From: Thinopyrum elongatum
Lineage: Eukaryota > Streptophyta > Magnoliopsida > Poales > Poaceae
Assembly: GCA_011799875.1 (NCBI GenBank)
Contig: CM022302.1
Location: 203,714,086-203,778,085 of the forward strand
Direction: 5' to 3'
DNA: 64,000 nt
A model generated the notes under the pieces. It saw nothing but the letters and a program-made list of their open reading frames with translations. It was not told where the DNA came from and searched no databases. This document shows positions 36,945-48,433 of the stretch, one piece after another. Position 1 is the stretch's first letter. Every line of letters starts with the position of its first letter. The translations under genes and the position numbers were made by a program.

Positions 36945-39900
36945 TTCTTATCTTTTATGTGAGCATCATTGAAATCATCATGCCTAGCTAAAAAGGCATT
37001 AAAGAAAAGCGCTTGTTGGGAGACAACCCAATATTTACCCCTACTATTTTTGTGGGTTCACCTGATTAAGCTACTGTATTAATCATGTTTTATAGGTTTT
37101 GTTTCAATAAAGTGCCAAGTAAAGCCTTTGGGATAGTGTGGATGATAGTTGACTTGATTCTGTTCAAAAACAGAAACTTTTGCGTCCAGTACAGAAATTC
37201 CTATCTTTTACTGGAATGTGGAAAAATTATGAAATTTTTACAGTTGATTGGTATATAAATTTTCTACGTTGTCCTAAGTTTTCAGAATATTTTGAGTTAC
37301 ATAAGTATGACCTTAATTCAGATCTTTACAGACTGTTTTTTTGACAGATTCTATTTTCGATGCATAGTTTGCTTGTTTTCTAGTTTCTATGGATTATATT
37401 GCTTAATATAAATTGTATAAATGATAGGGTAAAGTAGGCATCATGTGAGAAAATTTTTGAATCTTGTCTTGACAGTACCAAAGTGAATGATTTGTTTTAT
37501 CATACTAACCCATCTCACGAAGTTCCGTTAAGTTTTGTGTGATTGAAGTTTTCAAGTTTTGGGTGAGATATCGATATGAGGAGAATAAGGAGTGACAAGA
37601 CCCTAAGATTGGGGATGCCCAAGGCACCCCAAGGTAATATTCAAGGAAGATCCAAGCAACTAAGCTTGGGGATGCCCCGGAAGGCATCCCCTCTTTCGTC
37701 TTCAACATCATCGGTAACCTCACTTGGGGCTATATTTTTATTCGTCACATGATATGTGTTTTGCTTGAAGTGTCATTTTATTTTATTAGTATTTGATTGC
37801 GGTTATTTAGAGTAATGTTTTGTATCTTTTAGTTCAATAAAAAGGTCAAGTATAGCCTTTACCATGCTTATTTTGCAAGTCTATATGTTGCTGTTTTGAA
37901 AACAGAAAGTTTTCTATCATTGTCTGAATTCTTATGGAAAGTCAGAACGTGGTAAAATCTTGAAATGTTTACACAATGAGTAACAACAAATTTTATACAG
38001 TGTCGTAATTTTTCATAATTTTTGGAGTTAGGGAAGTATGAGTACAATTGCACTCTTTACAGACTGTCCTGTTTTGACAGATTGCTGTTATGTTTGCATT
38101 GTTTGCATATGTTTGCTTGTTTAATGATTCTATTTGAGGATAGGAGTATTAAATATGCAGAGGCATTCAGTATGCAATGTTAAATAATAATTTTAGTAAT
38201 TTGCTACAGTAGAGAATGATAAGGTTTTGCATTTGATTTATACTAACTTTTCTCACTAGTTCTTGTTGAGTTTTGTGTGGATGAAGTTTTTAAGATTTAG
38301 GGAAACGATCATATAAAAGGAATTAAGGAGACACAAAAGCTCAAGCTTGGGGATGCCCAAGGCATCCCTAATTAATATTTCAAGAAGTCTCAAGCATCTA
38401 AGCTTGGGGATGCCCCGGTTGGCATCCCAGATTTCTTCATCAACAATTATCGGTTAGCCTCGGTTGAGCCTAAGTTTTTGCTTCTTCACATGATATGTGC
38501 TATCCTTAGAATGTAATTTTATTTTGTTTTTCTTGCTGTTTGAATGAAATACATTAGATCTGAATTTTTTTAATGAGAGAGAGTCTTCACATAGCTACAT
38601 AATTATTCAACTACTCATCGATCATCACTTATATCTTTTTGGAGTAGTTTGTCATTTACTCACGTGCTTCACTTATATCCTAAGAGTAAATGGTTGAATG
38701 AATTGAATATCATAAATCTGAAATTATATATGCTTCATATGCTTATACCATGGGGAGTAATGACTTCACATATAAGAAGTAGAGGTGGTAAATTTATTGA
38801 AAGTTAGCAAACATAGTATTGGTCACTTGAACTATTCATGAAAGAATATTGAAGGAAGAGAGATTTCACATATAAATATACTATCTTGGACATCTTCTAT
38901 GATTGTGAGCCCCATTAATTATTTTCAAACTTGAGCAAATTAGTTGAAGTTGGACAAGGAAGACAACATAATGAGTTATGCTTGGGTATATTTGTATAGA
39001 AGTTATATTGTTATGGATCCTCCAACATGTGGTGCTTGCTATTTAGAATCTTTTGCTAGCCAAAATTTCTGTACTAAGCGGGATTACTGCTTGTGCATCC
39101 AAAATCCTTGAACCAAGTTTCTTCCATGAGTGTCCACCATATCTACCTATATGTGGTATTTGCCTGCCATTCCAAGTAAATTTGCATGTGCCAAACTCTA
39201 AACCTTCAAATAATAATCTGTTTTGTATGCCCGAATCGCTCATGTAGCGACTAGGGGCTGTCAGTATCTTCCATGCTAGGTGGGTTATTCTCACGATGAG
39301 TGTTTATTCACTTATCATTCACGAGAGAGTGGCTGGTAATTGGGATGCCCAGTCCTATGATCAAAAGATCAAAAACAAAATCGCAAATAATTAAACAAAA
39401 CTCCCCCAGGACTGTTGTTGGTATGGACGGTACCCGTGAATTCGGCTAGCCGTGGAGTGTGATTGTTGGTGGAAGGGGAGTAAAAACTTTACCATTCTGT
39501 TTGGGAACCGCCTATAATGTGTCTAGCATGGAAGATAGTGAGAACTCTTGGTTGTTATGTTGACAATGAAAGCATCCCTCTCAAAATTATGTTCATCTCT
39601 ATTTTAAAAGCTTCGAGCTCTGGCACTTCTGCAAATCCCTGCTTCCCTCTGCGAAGGGCCTATCTTTTAGTTTTTTTTTGTTGAGTCAATTTCTTATTCC
39701 AACCTATTCTTTAGTTGGCAAGCATCATGTGATGGGGAAAAATCTAAGCATATATGGCCATTCAAATATATTTGATCATGAATTATTATTGTTGACAATT
39801 ATCTATATGATAAATAAGTTGGGAGGCAAAACATTAAGCCCCTATCTTCCTCTGTGTTCAATGAATGCTATTTGTTCTAAAAATATGCTTTGAGTGGTAG

Positions 39901-40250
39901 CAATCATGGAAGACTATATGATAGTTGAGTATGTGGGATTTGCTAAATCAAAGCTCTTACATAGACCCTTCCTAAAAATAAGATGAATTGCAATTGTCTG
40001 ATGACTGAGAACCTAGTTTGTTAGTTTTCAAGAAAGTTTATGATCTATGCTTTAACATGTGAATAGCTTGCTACTTGATCATGAGAAGTTTTATAAGATG
40101 AGCTACTGTTTATGATTTATAATGGTGCTAGAAAAAGTGATTGAAATTATCATTGATCAAACTTATGCACTTGCTAGCATTCCACATCAAAAATTCTCTT
40201 TTTATCATTTACCTACTCGAGGACGAGCAGGAATTAAGCTTGGGGATGCT
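36945..40250 (+). other. 3' noncoding region of plus-strand element
   Basis: AT-rich, with no supported frame. It holds a TTGGGAGACAACCCAA stem (37017-37032), paired GC hairpins twice (37608-37692 and 38343-38430) inside a duplicated segment of period 738, hairpins with CACTTATAT loops (38611-38690), a block homologous to the autonomous Gypsy at 54260-54930, and the PPT region AAGCTTGGGGATGCT at 40236-40250. Confidence 0.7.
38611..38690 (+). other. Hairpin array, 2 units, variant stems
   Basis: The first unit has CTACTC/GAGTAG arms (38611-38616 and 38642-38647) around ATCACTTATAT. The second has TTTACTC/GAGTAAA (38655-38661 and 38684-38690) around CTTCACTTATAT. Stem sequences differ from the other copies yet remain complementary. 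Confidence 0.62.
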
Positions 40251-41644
40251 TGATACGTCTCCAATGTATCCATAATTTTTGATTGTTCCATGCTATTATA
40301 TTATCTATCCTGGATGTTTTATATGCATTTATATGCTATTTTATATGATTTTTGGGACTAACCTATTAACCTAGAGCCCAGTGCCAGTTTATGTTTTTTC
40401 CTTGTTTTTGAGTTTTACAGAAAAGGAATATCAAACGGAGTCCAAATGAGCTGAAAATTTACGGTGATTTTTTATGGACCAGAAGAAGCCCCCGAAGCAA
40501 AAGAGTTGGGCCAGAAGAGCCACGAGGCCTCCACAAGGGTGGAGGGCGTGCCCTACCCCCCTGGGGGCGCCCTCTGGTCTTGTGGGCTCCTCGTGGACCC
40601 CCCCTGACTTGTTCTCGACGCCAAAAATTCCTATAAATACAGAAACCCCCAGAAATAAACCTAGATCGGGAGTTCCGCCGCCGCAAGCCTCTGTAGCCAC
40701 AAAAAACCAACCGGGAGCCCGTTCCGGCACCCTGCCGGAGGGGAAAACCATCACCGGTGGCCATCTTCATCATCCCGGCGCTCTCCATGACGAGGAGGGA
40801 GTAGTTCACCCTCGGGGCTGAGGGTATGTACCAGTAGCTATGTGTTTGATCTCTCTCTCTCTCGTGTTCTTGATTTGGCACGATCTTGATGTACCGCGAG
40901 CTTTGCTATTATAGTTGGATCTTATGATGTTTCTCCCCCTCTACCTTCTTGTGATGAATTGAGTCTTGCTCTTTGAGGTTTCGTTATGTTGGATTGAGTA
41001 TTGGATTTGAGAACACTTGATGTATGTCTTGCGATGGGTTATCTGTGGTGACAATGGGATGTTCTATTGATTCACTTGATGTATGTTTTGGTACTCAACT
41101 TGTGGATTCCCGAGGTGACATTGGGGTAATCTATGCATAGGGGTTGATGCATGTTTTCGTCCTACGTTCTCTGATAGAAACTTTGGAGTGATTCTTTGTT
41201 GCACGTTGAGGGATTGTTATGTGATCCAATTATGTTATCATTGTTGAGAGAACTTGCACTAATGAAAGTATGAACCCTAGGCCTTGTTTCCAAGCATTGC
41301 AATACCGTTTTCGCTCACTTTTGTTACTAGTTACCTTGCTGTTTTTATATTTTCAGATTACAAAAACCTATATCTACCATCCATATTACACTTGTATCAC
41401 CATCTCTTCGCCGAACTAGTGCACCTATACAATTTACCATTGTATTGGATGTGTTGGGGACATAAGAGACTCTTTGTTATTTGGTTGCAGGGTTGTTTGA
41501 GAGAGACTATCTTCATCCTACGCCTCCCACGGATTGATAAACCTTAGGTCATCCACTTGAGGGAAATTTGCTACTGTCCTACAAAACTCTGCGCTTGGAG
41601 GCCCAACACAAGTCTACAAGAAGAAGGTCGTGTAGTAGACATCA
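40251..41644 (+). repeat. 3' LTR (1394 bp)
   Basis: Nearly identical to 34477-35871. TATA box TATAAATA at 40632-40639 and GC-rich inverted repeat at 40520-40596. Confidence 0.92.
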
Positions 41645-41835
41645 CGCATCGCTGGGATCGACTGTCTTCTTCCTCAGCATCACCAGAGCTCCGCCGCATC
41701 AATACAAGCCACCCGTTGCTCCTAAACTCCTCAACGAGCCCTCTTGTTCTCCTAGGTGAGCTTAGCCTCTTTCCCCTACCTCCCCATGCTCGATTTCTTT
41801 CTGTAGCACTGTCCCCAAGAGTTGCCGCACAACCG

Positions 41836-42041
41836 TCCGACATGGCCGTCGAATACGACGAGGCCGTGCTCGCCTACTCCTTCTGGTGGTGCGTGCATCC
41901 TCTAGGAGCCTTGGATATGTTGCTTAGCCCTTTACCACCATCCGACATGGCCGTCGAATACGACGAGGCTGTGCTTGCCTACTCCTTCTGGTGGTGCGTG
42001 CATCCTCTAGGAGCCTTGGATATGTTGCTTAGCCCTTTACC
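41836..42041 (+). repeat. 105-bp tandem duplication
   Basis: Two copies, unit start at 41836 and 41941, nearly identical (two visible differences in the first half). The unit is 35 codons long and reads open through both copies, but this part of the LTR has no known gene. Confidence 0.9.
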
Positions 42042-43334
42042 CTACTTGATTTCGAGCTCACATGCCATTCTGGCCAAGCGCCGCCGCTACCGCAGCTAGC
42101 CGTCGTCGGTTGTCATTGCCTTCGTCGATCTCGACCACCGCCGCGCCTACCTTCACCACCAAATCGATGCGGCCCATCCTCAGGAACGCATAGGGCCAAG
42201 CCCCGCGTCGTTTGGTCACTAGAGACGGCCGCGTGAGGGCCTCCACCGCGTCTGGAGGTCGTCAGCGTGCTCCAGTACGCTGGCTTTAAACCAGCCGGCT
42301 GGCCCACTGTGAGTGACCCGGCCTGACAGTTGGTTAGGCTAAGCCTAATCACCCCTCCCCCTAATAAGACACTGGCAGGTGGACCCAAGTAGATAATTGT
42401 TCATTAATTAATTCTGTTAACCCCTGTGACTATGACATGTGGCCCCGCATGTTAGGTTGGCTAGTCAACAGCCACTGTTGACTGCTGACTTGGCAGTTGA
42501 CTAGGTCAACTCGCCCACTATCAGTCAGATAGCTACACTCTTGGGTACACTTCTGTGTACCCATAGCAATTAAATAGTGAATGATTTTTGAATTAAAATA
42601 AATCTAGAATTTAAAAAAACATTTAATCTTTGAAAAATCATAGAAAATAAACCATAAGTCAGATGAAAATAATATATATATATATGAAAAATATAACGAA
42701 TCTGATTATGCCATCCACATACCTACCACTCCCTCTAACATAACAAACATGGAACCTTCCCCTCCAGATCAATGCTGAAGAAATTGCCTGGAGCCGGGAA
42801 AATATTCCCGGATATTTTCTCGCTCCGTCTAAAATACTTAGTAAATGCATTAGAGCACCCCCTAGCATAGCATACTGCCATGTCATGCATCGTGTTGCAT
42901 TTGTATGCTTTATATTTACTGTTTATTCCCCCCTTCTCTCTGGTAGACCCTGAGACTGCTGCTGCCCCGAGTACGACTACGTCGACGATGACCCGTCCCT
43001 CTCAGCATAGCTTCCAGGCAAGCAAACCCCCCTTGATCATTCAGATATCGCCCATTCTTTCTCTCTTATTCTTGCATTAGATTTTGCTACTGTTGTTGTT
43101 CCGATAGCTCCTATTATGATGCATAGCCTGTTTTCAATAACCTGCTATTGATACTTTATATGTTAACCTATATGCTTAGTATAGGTGAGTTAGTGTCCCA
43201 TCAGTGGCCCTACACCATTGTCCGTGTCGCCATGCCATTTCTATCTGGGTTATCTGAGATGATGGATCACTATACCGAGACCAGAACACCCCTAAAGGCC
43301 CTTACAATTGTACGACTCTACCGAGCCGTACCAA

Positions 43335-43520
43335 GTGTGATCTACCGAGGGTGATTCCTTGTATTTCACTCTCGATGAAGACTCTGTAGTGTAGCACATC
43401 TAGTGTGATCTATTGAGGGTGATTCCTCGTATTTCACTCTCGATGATGCCTCTGTCGTGAAGTATATCACGTGTGAACCTGATCGAGGGTGATTCCTTAG
43501 TTTCACCTTGATGGTATGGA
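43335..43520 (+). repeat. 68-bp tandem repeat, 3 units
   Basis: Units start GTGTGATCTACCG at 43335, GTGTGATCTATTG at 43403 and GTGTGAACCTGATCG at 43471, with an exact period of 68. Each has GAGGGTGATTCCT, and a TTTCAC(T)C word follows. Confidence 0.85.
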
Positions 43521-44640
43521 CCCCGAAACCCCGATTGTTGCAATGATAAAGACAGGTCGGCCCCAAGGGTACCCGCGAGAGATCATTGTGGCAGTTGGCT
43601 GTTAGCGGTATCACCCAGGGTGTAGTGGTAGTAGCTCGGGACCTATCCCGACAGCCGACGTGAGTGATTCTCTTTGGCAGAACGACAGTGCAGGTAGAAA
43701 CCACCTAGGAGAGAGGTGGGCCTGAACCCTAGTCATTGTCCCCGGTTACTTCTTAATAAGACGCATAACGAGTTTGGTGTATTTGATCTGAGACTGCCAT
43801 TGGCATATACGCACTAACCGTCAGGCGGGATAATGGTTTATGGGGCCCTCGGCATCATACGATTTCTTCTGAAAGCTCTACAGATGTCACAGTTGAGCGG
43901 CACGCACCTGGGTGATCTGCAACTACCTACTTTGTATAAAGAGGTGTAGCTAGGATTGGTCCCGACTGTCCACGCAACGTGCAAGAGTGCTTAGGGTGAT
44001 TGGCCCATGACCCCTTCGCACTTAGGATTTAGACTGGCGTGCTAACCTCTCCGGAGAGCCTAGGTAGGACTACGACATGTCGATTATCCAAGGCCGGGCA
44101 TTACCCAGAAAAGTGTGTCCGGCTAGAGGTAATTGAGCGTATCAGGTAATGTGGTGCACCCCTGCAGGGAAGTGAAACTATTAGAATAGTCGTGTCCATG
44201 ATAACAGGACAACTTGGAGTTGTATCCCGACCTCTTACAACTAAAACCGGATACTTGATAAAACACACCAAGATAACAGACAGATACCCCCGGAGATCAC
44301 TTTCCCCTAGAGAGACGAGGAAAGGATCTCTAGGCAGGTTATTGCTATACATATGTGCAGGATGTTACTATATCCGCTCCTCTCTTCTACTGCTGCAAGA
44401 TGATGGCCACGGATGATTAGTCTTCGATAGGATGAGCTTCTCCCCCTTATTTTGGCATTTTTGTAGTTTAATCCACAGATATACCCCATTCCTTTGATAC
44501 CGATGCATATGTAGTATAGATCTGATGTAAGTCTTGCGAGTACTTTGGATGAGTACTCATAGTTGCTTTGCTACCTCTTTTCTTCTTCCCGGATGTTGCG
44601 ATCAGATGATGGAGCCCAGTTGCTAGAGGGCGGGAGGGTG

Positions 44641-45088
44641 TCAGGGCCTCGAGGGGGGAATCACGTACGTGTCACTGACGGGTGGGCCAGGGGAAGGACA
44701 AGGTGAGCACCCGCGTGCGTCCGCTTCAGGTTCGCGCCGACGCAAACCCTGCCCAAATTTGAGCCAAAAATGGGTCATGGGCAGACAAAAAATGGACGCC
44801 CATCTATTTGGGTTGTCATGTTGGACCGCAATTTGTATCCGATTCGATCCAAATGGACAAGAACGGACCAAAGCGGCCGGAGTTGTCTTGAGTGATTCCC
44901 TACGACCAGACCACACACACAAGGCACATGCACGCGTTGTACGACAACCACGGGATGCTCAGGACAGATATCCGGTGCCATGTCTGGCTGTTGGATCGAA
45001 TACCAACAACCCCAATCACGTACTGTAGCAGGGGAACACTGTAGATCCATACTAGTCAACGTCCTGCAACGACTGTTCCGTAGCACGG
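44641..45088 (+). mobile_element. DNA-transposon unit, copy 2, part 1
   Basis: From 44888 it matches 1037-1220. The 250 bases before that are GC-rich, not shared with copy 1, and of unknown origin. Interrupted at 45088 by a solo LTR. Confidence 0.5.
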
Positions 45089-46669
45089 TGATACGTCTCC
45101 AACGTATCTATAATTTTTTATTGTTCCATGCTATTATATTATCCATCTTGGATGTTTTATATGCATTATTATGCTATTTTATATCATTTTTTGGGACTAA
45201 CCTATTAACATAGTGCCAAGTGCCAGTTGCTATTTTCCCCTTGTTTTTGTCTTTACAGAAAATCAATACCAAACGGAGTCCAAATGGAATGAAACTTATT
45301 GAGGATTTTTCTTGGACCAGAAGACACCCAGGAACCTTTGGGAGGAGGTCAGGGGGGCCACAGATTGGCGGCAAGCTCACAGGGCGCGCCCTAGGGGGGC
45401 GCCCTGCAAGCTTATGGGCCCCCCCGTGGCTCTTCTAACCCTAATCTTTGCTCTATAAATACCTAAATATTCCCCGTATACCAGAGGGCACACCAAAAAT
45501 ACTTTTCCGCCGCCACAAGCTTCTGTTCTCGTGAGATCCCATCTAGGGGCCTTTTCCGGCACTCTGCCAGAGGGGGATTCGATCACGGAGGGCTTCTACA
45601 TCAACCTTGCTGCCCTTCCGATGATGTGTGAGTAGTTTATCACAGACCTACGGGTCCATAGCTAGTAGCTAGATGGCCTCTTCTCTTTGTTTGATCTCCA
45701 ATACAATGTTCTCCTCGATGTTCTTGGAGATCTATTCGATGTAATCTTCTTTTACGGTGCGTTTGTTGAGATCTGATGAATTGTGGATTTATGATCAGAT
45801 TATCTATGAATATTATTTGAGTCTTCTCTGAACTCTTTTATGTATGATTGAGATAGCTTTGTATTTCTCTCCGATCTATTGATTTTGTTTGGCCAACTAG
45901 ATTGATTTTTCTTGCAATGGGAGAGGTGCTTTGTAGTGGGTTCAATCTTGCGGTGCCCATACCCAGTGATAGAAGGGGACATGACACATATTTGTATTGT
46001 TGCCACTAAGGATAAAAAGGTGGAGTTTATTCATATTGATTGGATCTATCCCTCTACATCATGTCATCTTGCTTAAGACGTTACTCCGTTCTTGTTAACT
46101 TAATACACTAGATGCATGCTGGATAGCGGTCGGTGTGTGGAGTAATAGTGGTAGATGCAGGCAGGAGTCGGTCTACTTGTCACGGACGTGATGCCGATAT
46201 TCATGATCATTGCCTTAGATATTGTCATAACTTTGCGCTTTTCTATCAATTGCTCAACAGTAATTTGTTTACCCACCGTATGCTTTCTTTCAAGAGAGAA
46301 GCCTCTAGTGAAAACTATGGCCCCCGGGTCTATTTCTATCATATTATTTTTAGATCTATAAAATCAAAAACACAAAAATACCTTGCTACAATTTATTTAC
46401 CTTTACTTTATTTTACACTTTTACTTATCTTTTATACCTATCTCTATCAGATCTCATCCTTGCAAGTAACCGTGAAGGGATTGACAACCCCTTTTTCACG
46501 TTGGATGCAAGTATTTGTTTGTTTGTGTAGGTGCAACCATTGGGGACTTGTGTGTTCCTCCTACTGGATTGATACCTTGTTTCTTAACTGAGGGAAATAG
46601 CTATCTCTACTTTGTTGCATCACCCTTTCCTCTTCAAGGGAAAAACCAACGCAAGCTCAAGAAGTAGCA
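45089..46669 (+). repeat. Solo LTR, TGATACGTCTCC family (1581 bp)
   Basis: A single complete LTR of the subfamily seen at 25127-26708, from TGATACGTCTCC to AAGTAGCA. It is flanked by CACGG (45084-45088) and CACAG (46670-46674), a TSD with one mutation. No internal sequence remains, so it is the product of LTR-LTR recombination. Confidence 0.9.
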
Positions 46670-46900
46670 CACAGGCACTGTTCATGCACTGTGGCATGGG
46701 TACTGTTTGCATCAATCTGGCCCGGGTATTCTCAATCAGATGGCTGAAAGAGGGGGGCATGTTACTGGATCTTAGTCCGTACGGACATTAGCACGGGCAT
46801 CTTCAACACGGACCCTTAAATCGCTGGCAAATGTGAGGACCGAGTTGTTGGAATGCTACAAGTCATCCAACAAGGTATCTCATCGGTTCGTGAATGTGTC
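46670..46900 (+). mobile_element. DNA-transposon unit, copy 2, part 2
   Basis: Continues the match to copy 1 (1225-1462). It includes GGGCATCTTCAACACGGACC from 46795, a diverged version of the GGGCATCTCCAA terminus seen at 58670. It ends with GTGTC, the TSD of the Gypsy insertion. Confidence 0.55.
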
Positions 46901-48327
46901 TGATACGTCCATTTTGCATCATGCTTTTATGTTGATATTTATTGCATTATGGGATGTTATTACACATTATGGTACAATACTTATGCCTTTTTTCTCTTAT
47001 TTTACAAGATTTATATGAAGAGGGAGAATGCCGGCAGCTGGAATTCTGGACCGGAAAGGAGCAAATCTGAGAGACCTATTCTGCAAAACTCCAAAAGTCC
47101 TAAAAATTTACGGAGAATTATTTTGGAATATGTAAAAAATACCCTGGCAGGTCTCTGGTGTCCATCTTCTGCTATATGAAGGGTTTTTACCTAGAAAAGA
47201 TCACAAGGAAGCTTTCGGGATGAAGCGCCGCCGTCTCGAGGCGGAACCTGGGCAGAAGCAATCTAGGGCTCCGGCGGAGCTGTTCTGCCGGGGAAACTTC
47301 CCACCAGGAGGAGGAAATCGAAGCCATCGTCATCACCAACGATCCTCTCATCGAGAGGGGTTCAATCTCCATCAACATCTTCACCAGCACTATCTCCTCT
47401 CAAACCCTAGTTCATCTCTTGTATTCAATCTTTGTCTCAAAACCTCAGATTGGTACCTGTGGGTTGCTAGTAGTGTTAATTACTCCTTGTAGTTGATGCT
47501 AGTTGGTTTATTTGGTGGAAGACCATATGTTCAGATTCTTAATGATATTCAATACCCCTCTGATTATGAATATGAATATGCTTTGTGAGTAGTTACGTTT
47601 GTTCCTGAGGACATGGGAGAAGTCTTGTTATATCTAATCATGTGAATTTGGTATTCGTTTGATATTTTGATGAGATGTATGTTATCTTTCCTCTAGTGGT
47701 GTTATGTGAACATCAACTACATGACACTTCACCATGATTTGGGCCTAGGGGAAGGCATTGGGAAGTAATAAGTAGATGATGGGTTGCTAGAGTGACAGAA
47801 GCTTAAACCCTAGTTTATGCGTTGCTTCGTAAGGGATTGATTTGGATCCACATGTTTCATGCTATGGTTAGATTTATCGTAATTCTTCTTTCGTAGTTGC
47901 GGATGCTTGCGAGAGGGGTTAATCATAAGTGGGAGGCTAGTCCAAGTAAGGACAGCACCCAAGCACCAGTCCACCGACATATCAAATTATCAAAGTAATG
48001 AACGCGAATCATATGAGCATGATGAAAACTAACTTGACAACAATTCCCATGTGTCCTCGGGAGCGCTTTGCTTTATATAAGATTTCATCCAGGCTTATCC
48101 TTTGCTACAAAAAGGATTGGGACACCTTTCTGCACCTTTGTTACACTTGTTACTTGTTACCCGTTACGAATTATCTTATCACAAAACTATATGTTACCGA
48201 TAATTTCAGTGCTTGCAGAAAATACCTTGCTGAAAACCGCTTGTCATTTCCTTCTGCTCCTCGTTGGGTTCGACACTCTTTCTTATCGAAAGGACTACGA
48301 TAGATCCCCTATACTTGTGGGTCATCA
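46901..48327 (+). repeat. Gypsy 5' LTR (1427 bp)
   Basis: It is 94 bp shorter than the 3' LTR. The missing segment matches 55758-55852, the GC-rich inverted repeat upstream of the TATA-like CTATATGAAG (47173). The core promoter is kept but its upstream hairpin is lost. Confidence 0.9.
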
Positions 48328-48338
48328 AGAGTCTTTTC

Positions 48339-48356
48339 TGGCGCCGTTGCCGGGGA
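48339..48356 (+). other. Primer binding site, tRNA-Asp type
   Basis: TGGCGCCGTTGCCGGGGA, 11 bases after the LTR; identical to the non-autonomous copies at 25098 and 32546. Confidence 0.9.
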
Positions 48357-48433
48357 GTGAAGCGCCTTTGGTAAGTGGAATTTGGTAAGGAAACATTTAT
48401 ATTACGTGCTGAAATTTACTGTCACTTGTCACT

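Larger units (their letters stand above)
34477..41644 (+). mobile_element. Non-autonomous LTR element, complete, plus strand
   Basis: 7168 bp with perfect TSD CGCAT (34472-34476 and 41645-41649) and two near-identical LTRs. It has PBS, an SGFG-repeat ORF, a 738-bp internal duplication in the 3' noncoding region, hairpins and a PPT region, and no pol. By eye the LTRs differ at about two dozen positions in 1.39 kb, so it is the youngest of the three copies. Confidence 0.92.
41650..44640 (+). repeat. Chromovirus 3' LTR, part 3
   Basis: Final and longest piece of the long LTR that starts at 26874. The three pieces total about 3.8 kb. It shares its last 900 bases, inverted, with 15840-16687, but lacks the final 350 bases and terminus seen at 15498-15840. 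It is therefore truncated near 44640; the exact break could be a few tens of bases away. An AT dinucleotide run lies at 42672-42685. Confidence 0.65.

Noticed and set aside
41557..42099. 180-codon frame with two identical 35-residue repeats
   Set aside because: It starts inside a retrotransposon LTR and crosses the TSD into another LTR. The repeat is a DNA-level tandem duplication.
15498..44640. The inverted LTR fragment and the long LTR as ends of one element
   Set aside because: They are in opposite orientation with no matching TSD and different truncation points, so they are parts of separate copies or of a rearrangement.
44669..45028. 119-codon frame with MSLTGGPGEG start
   Set aside because: It lies in a GC-rich transposon remnant, is overlapped by frames on the other strand, and copy 1 does not preserve it.
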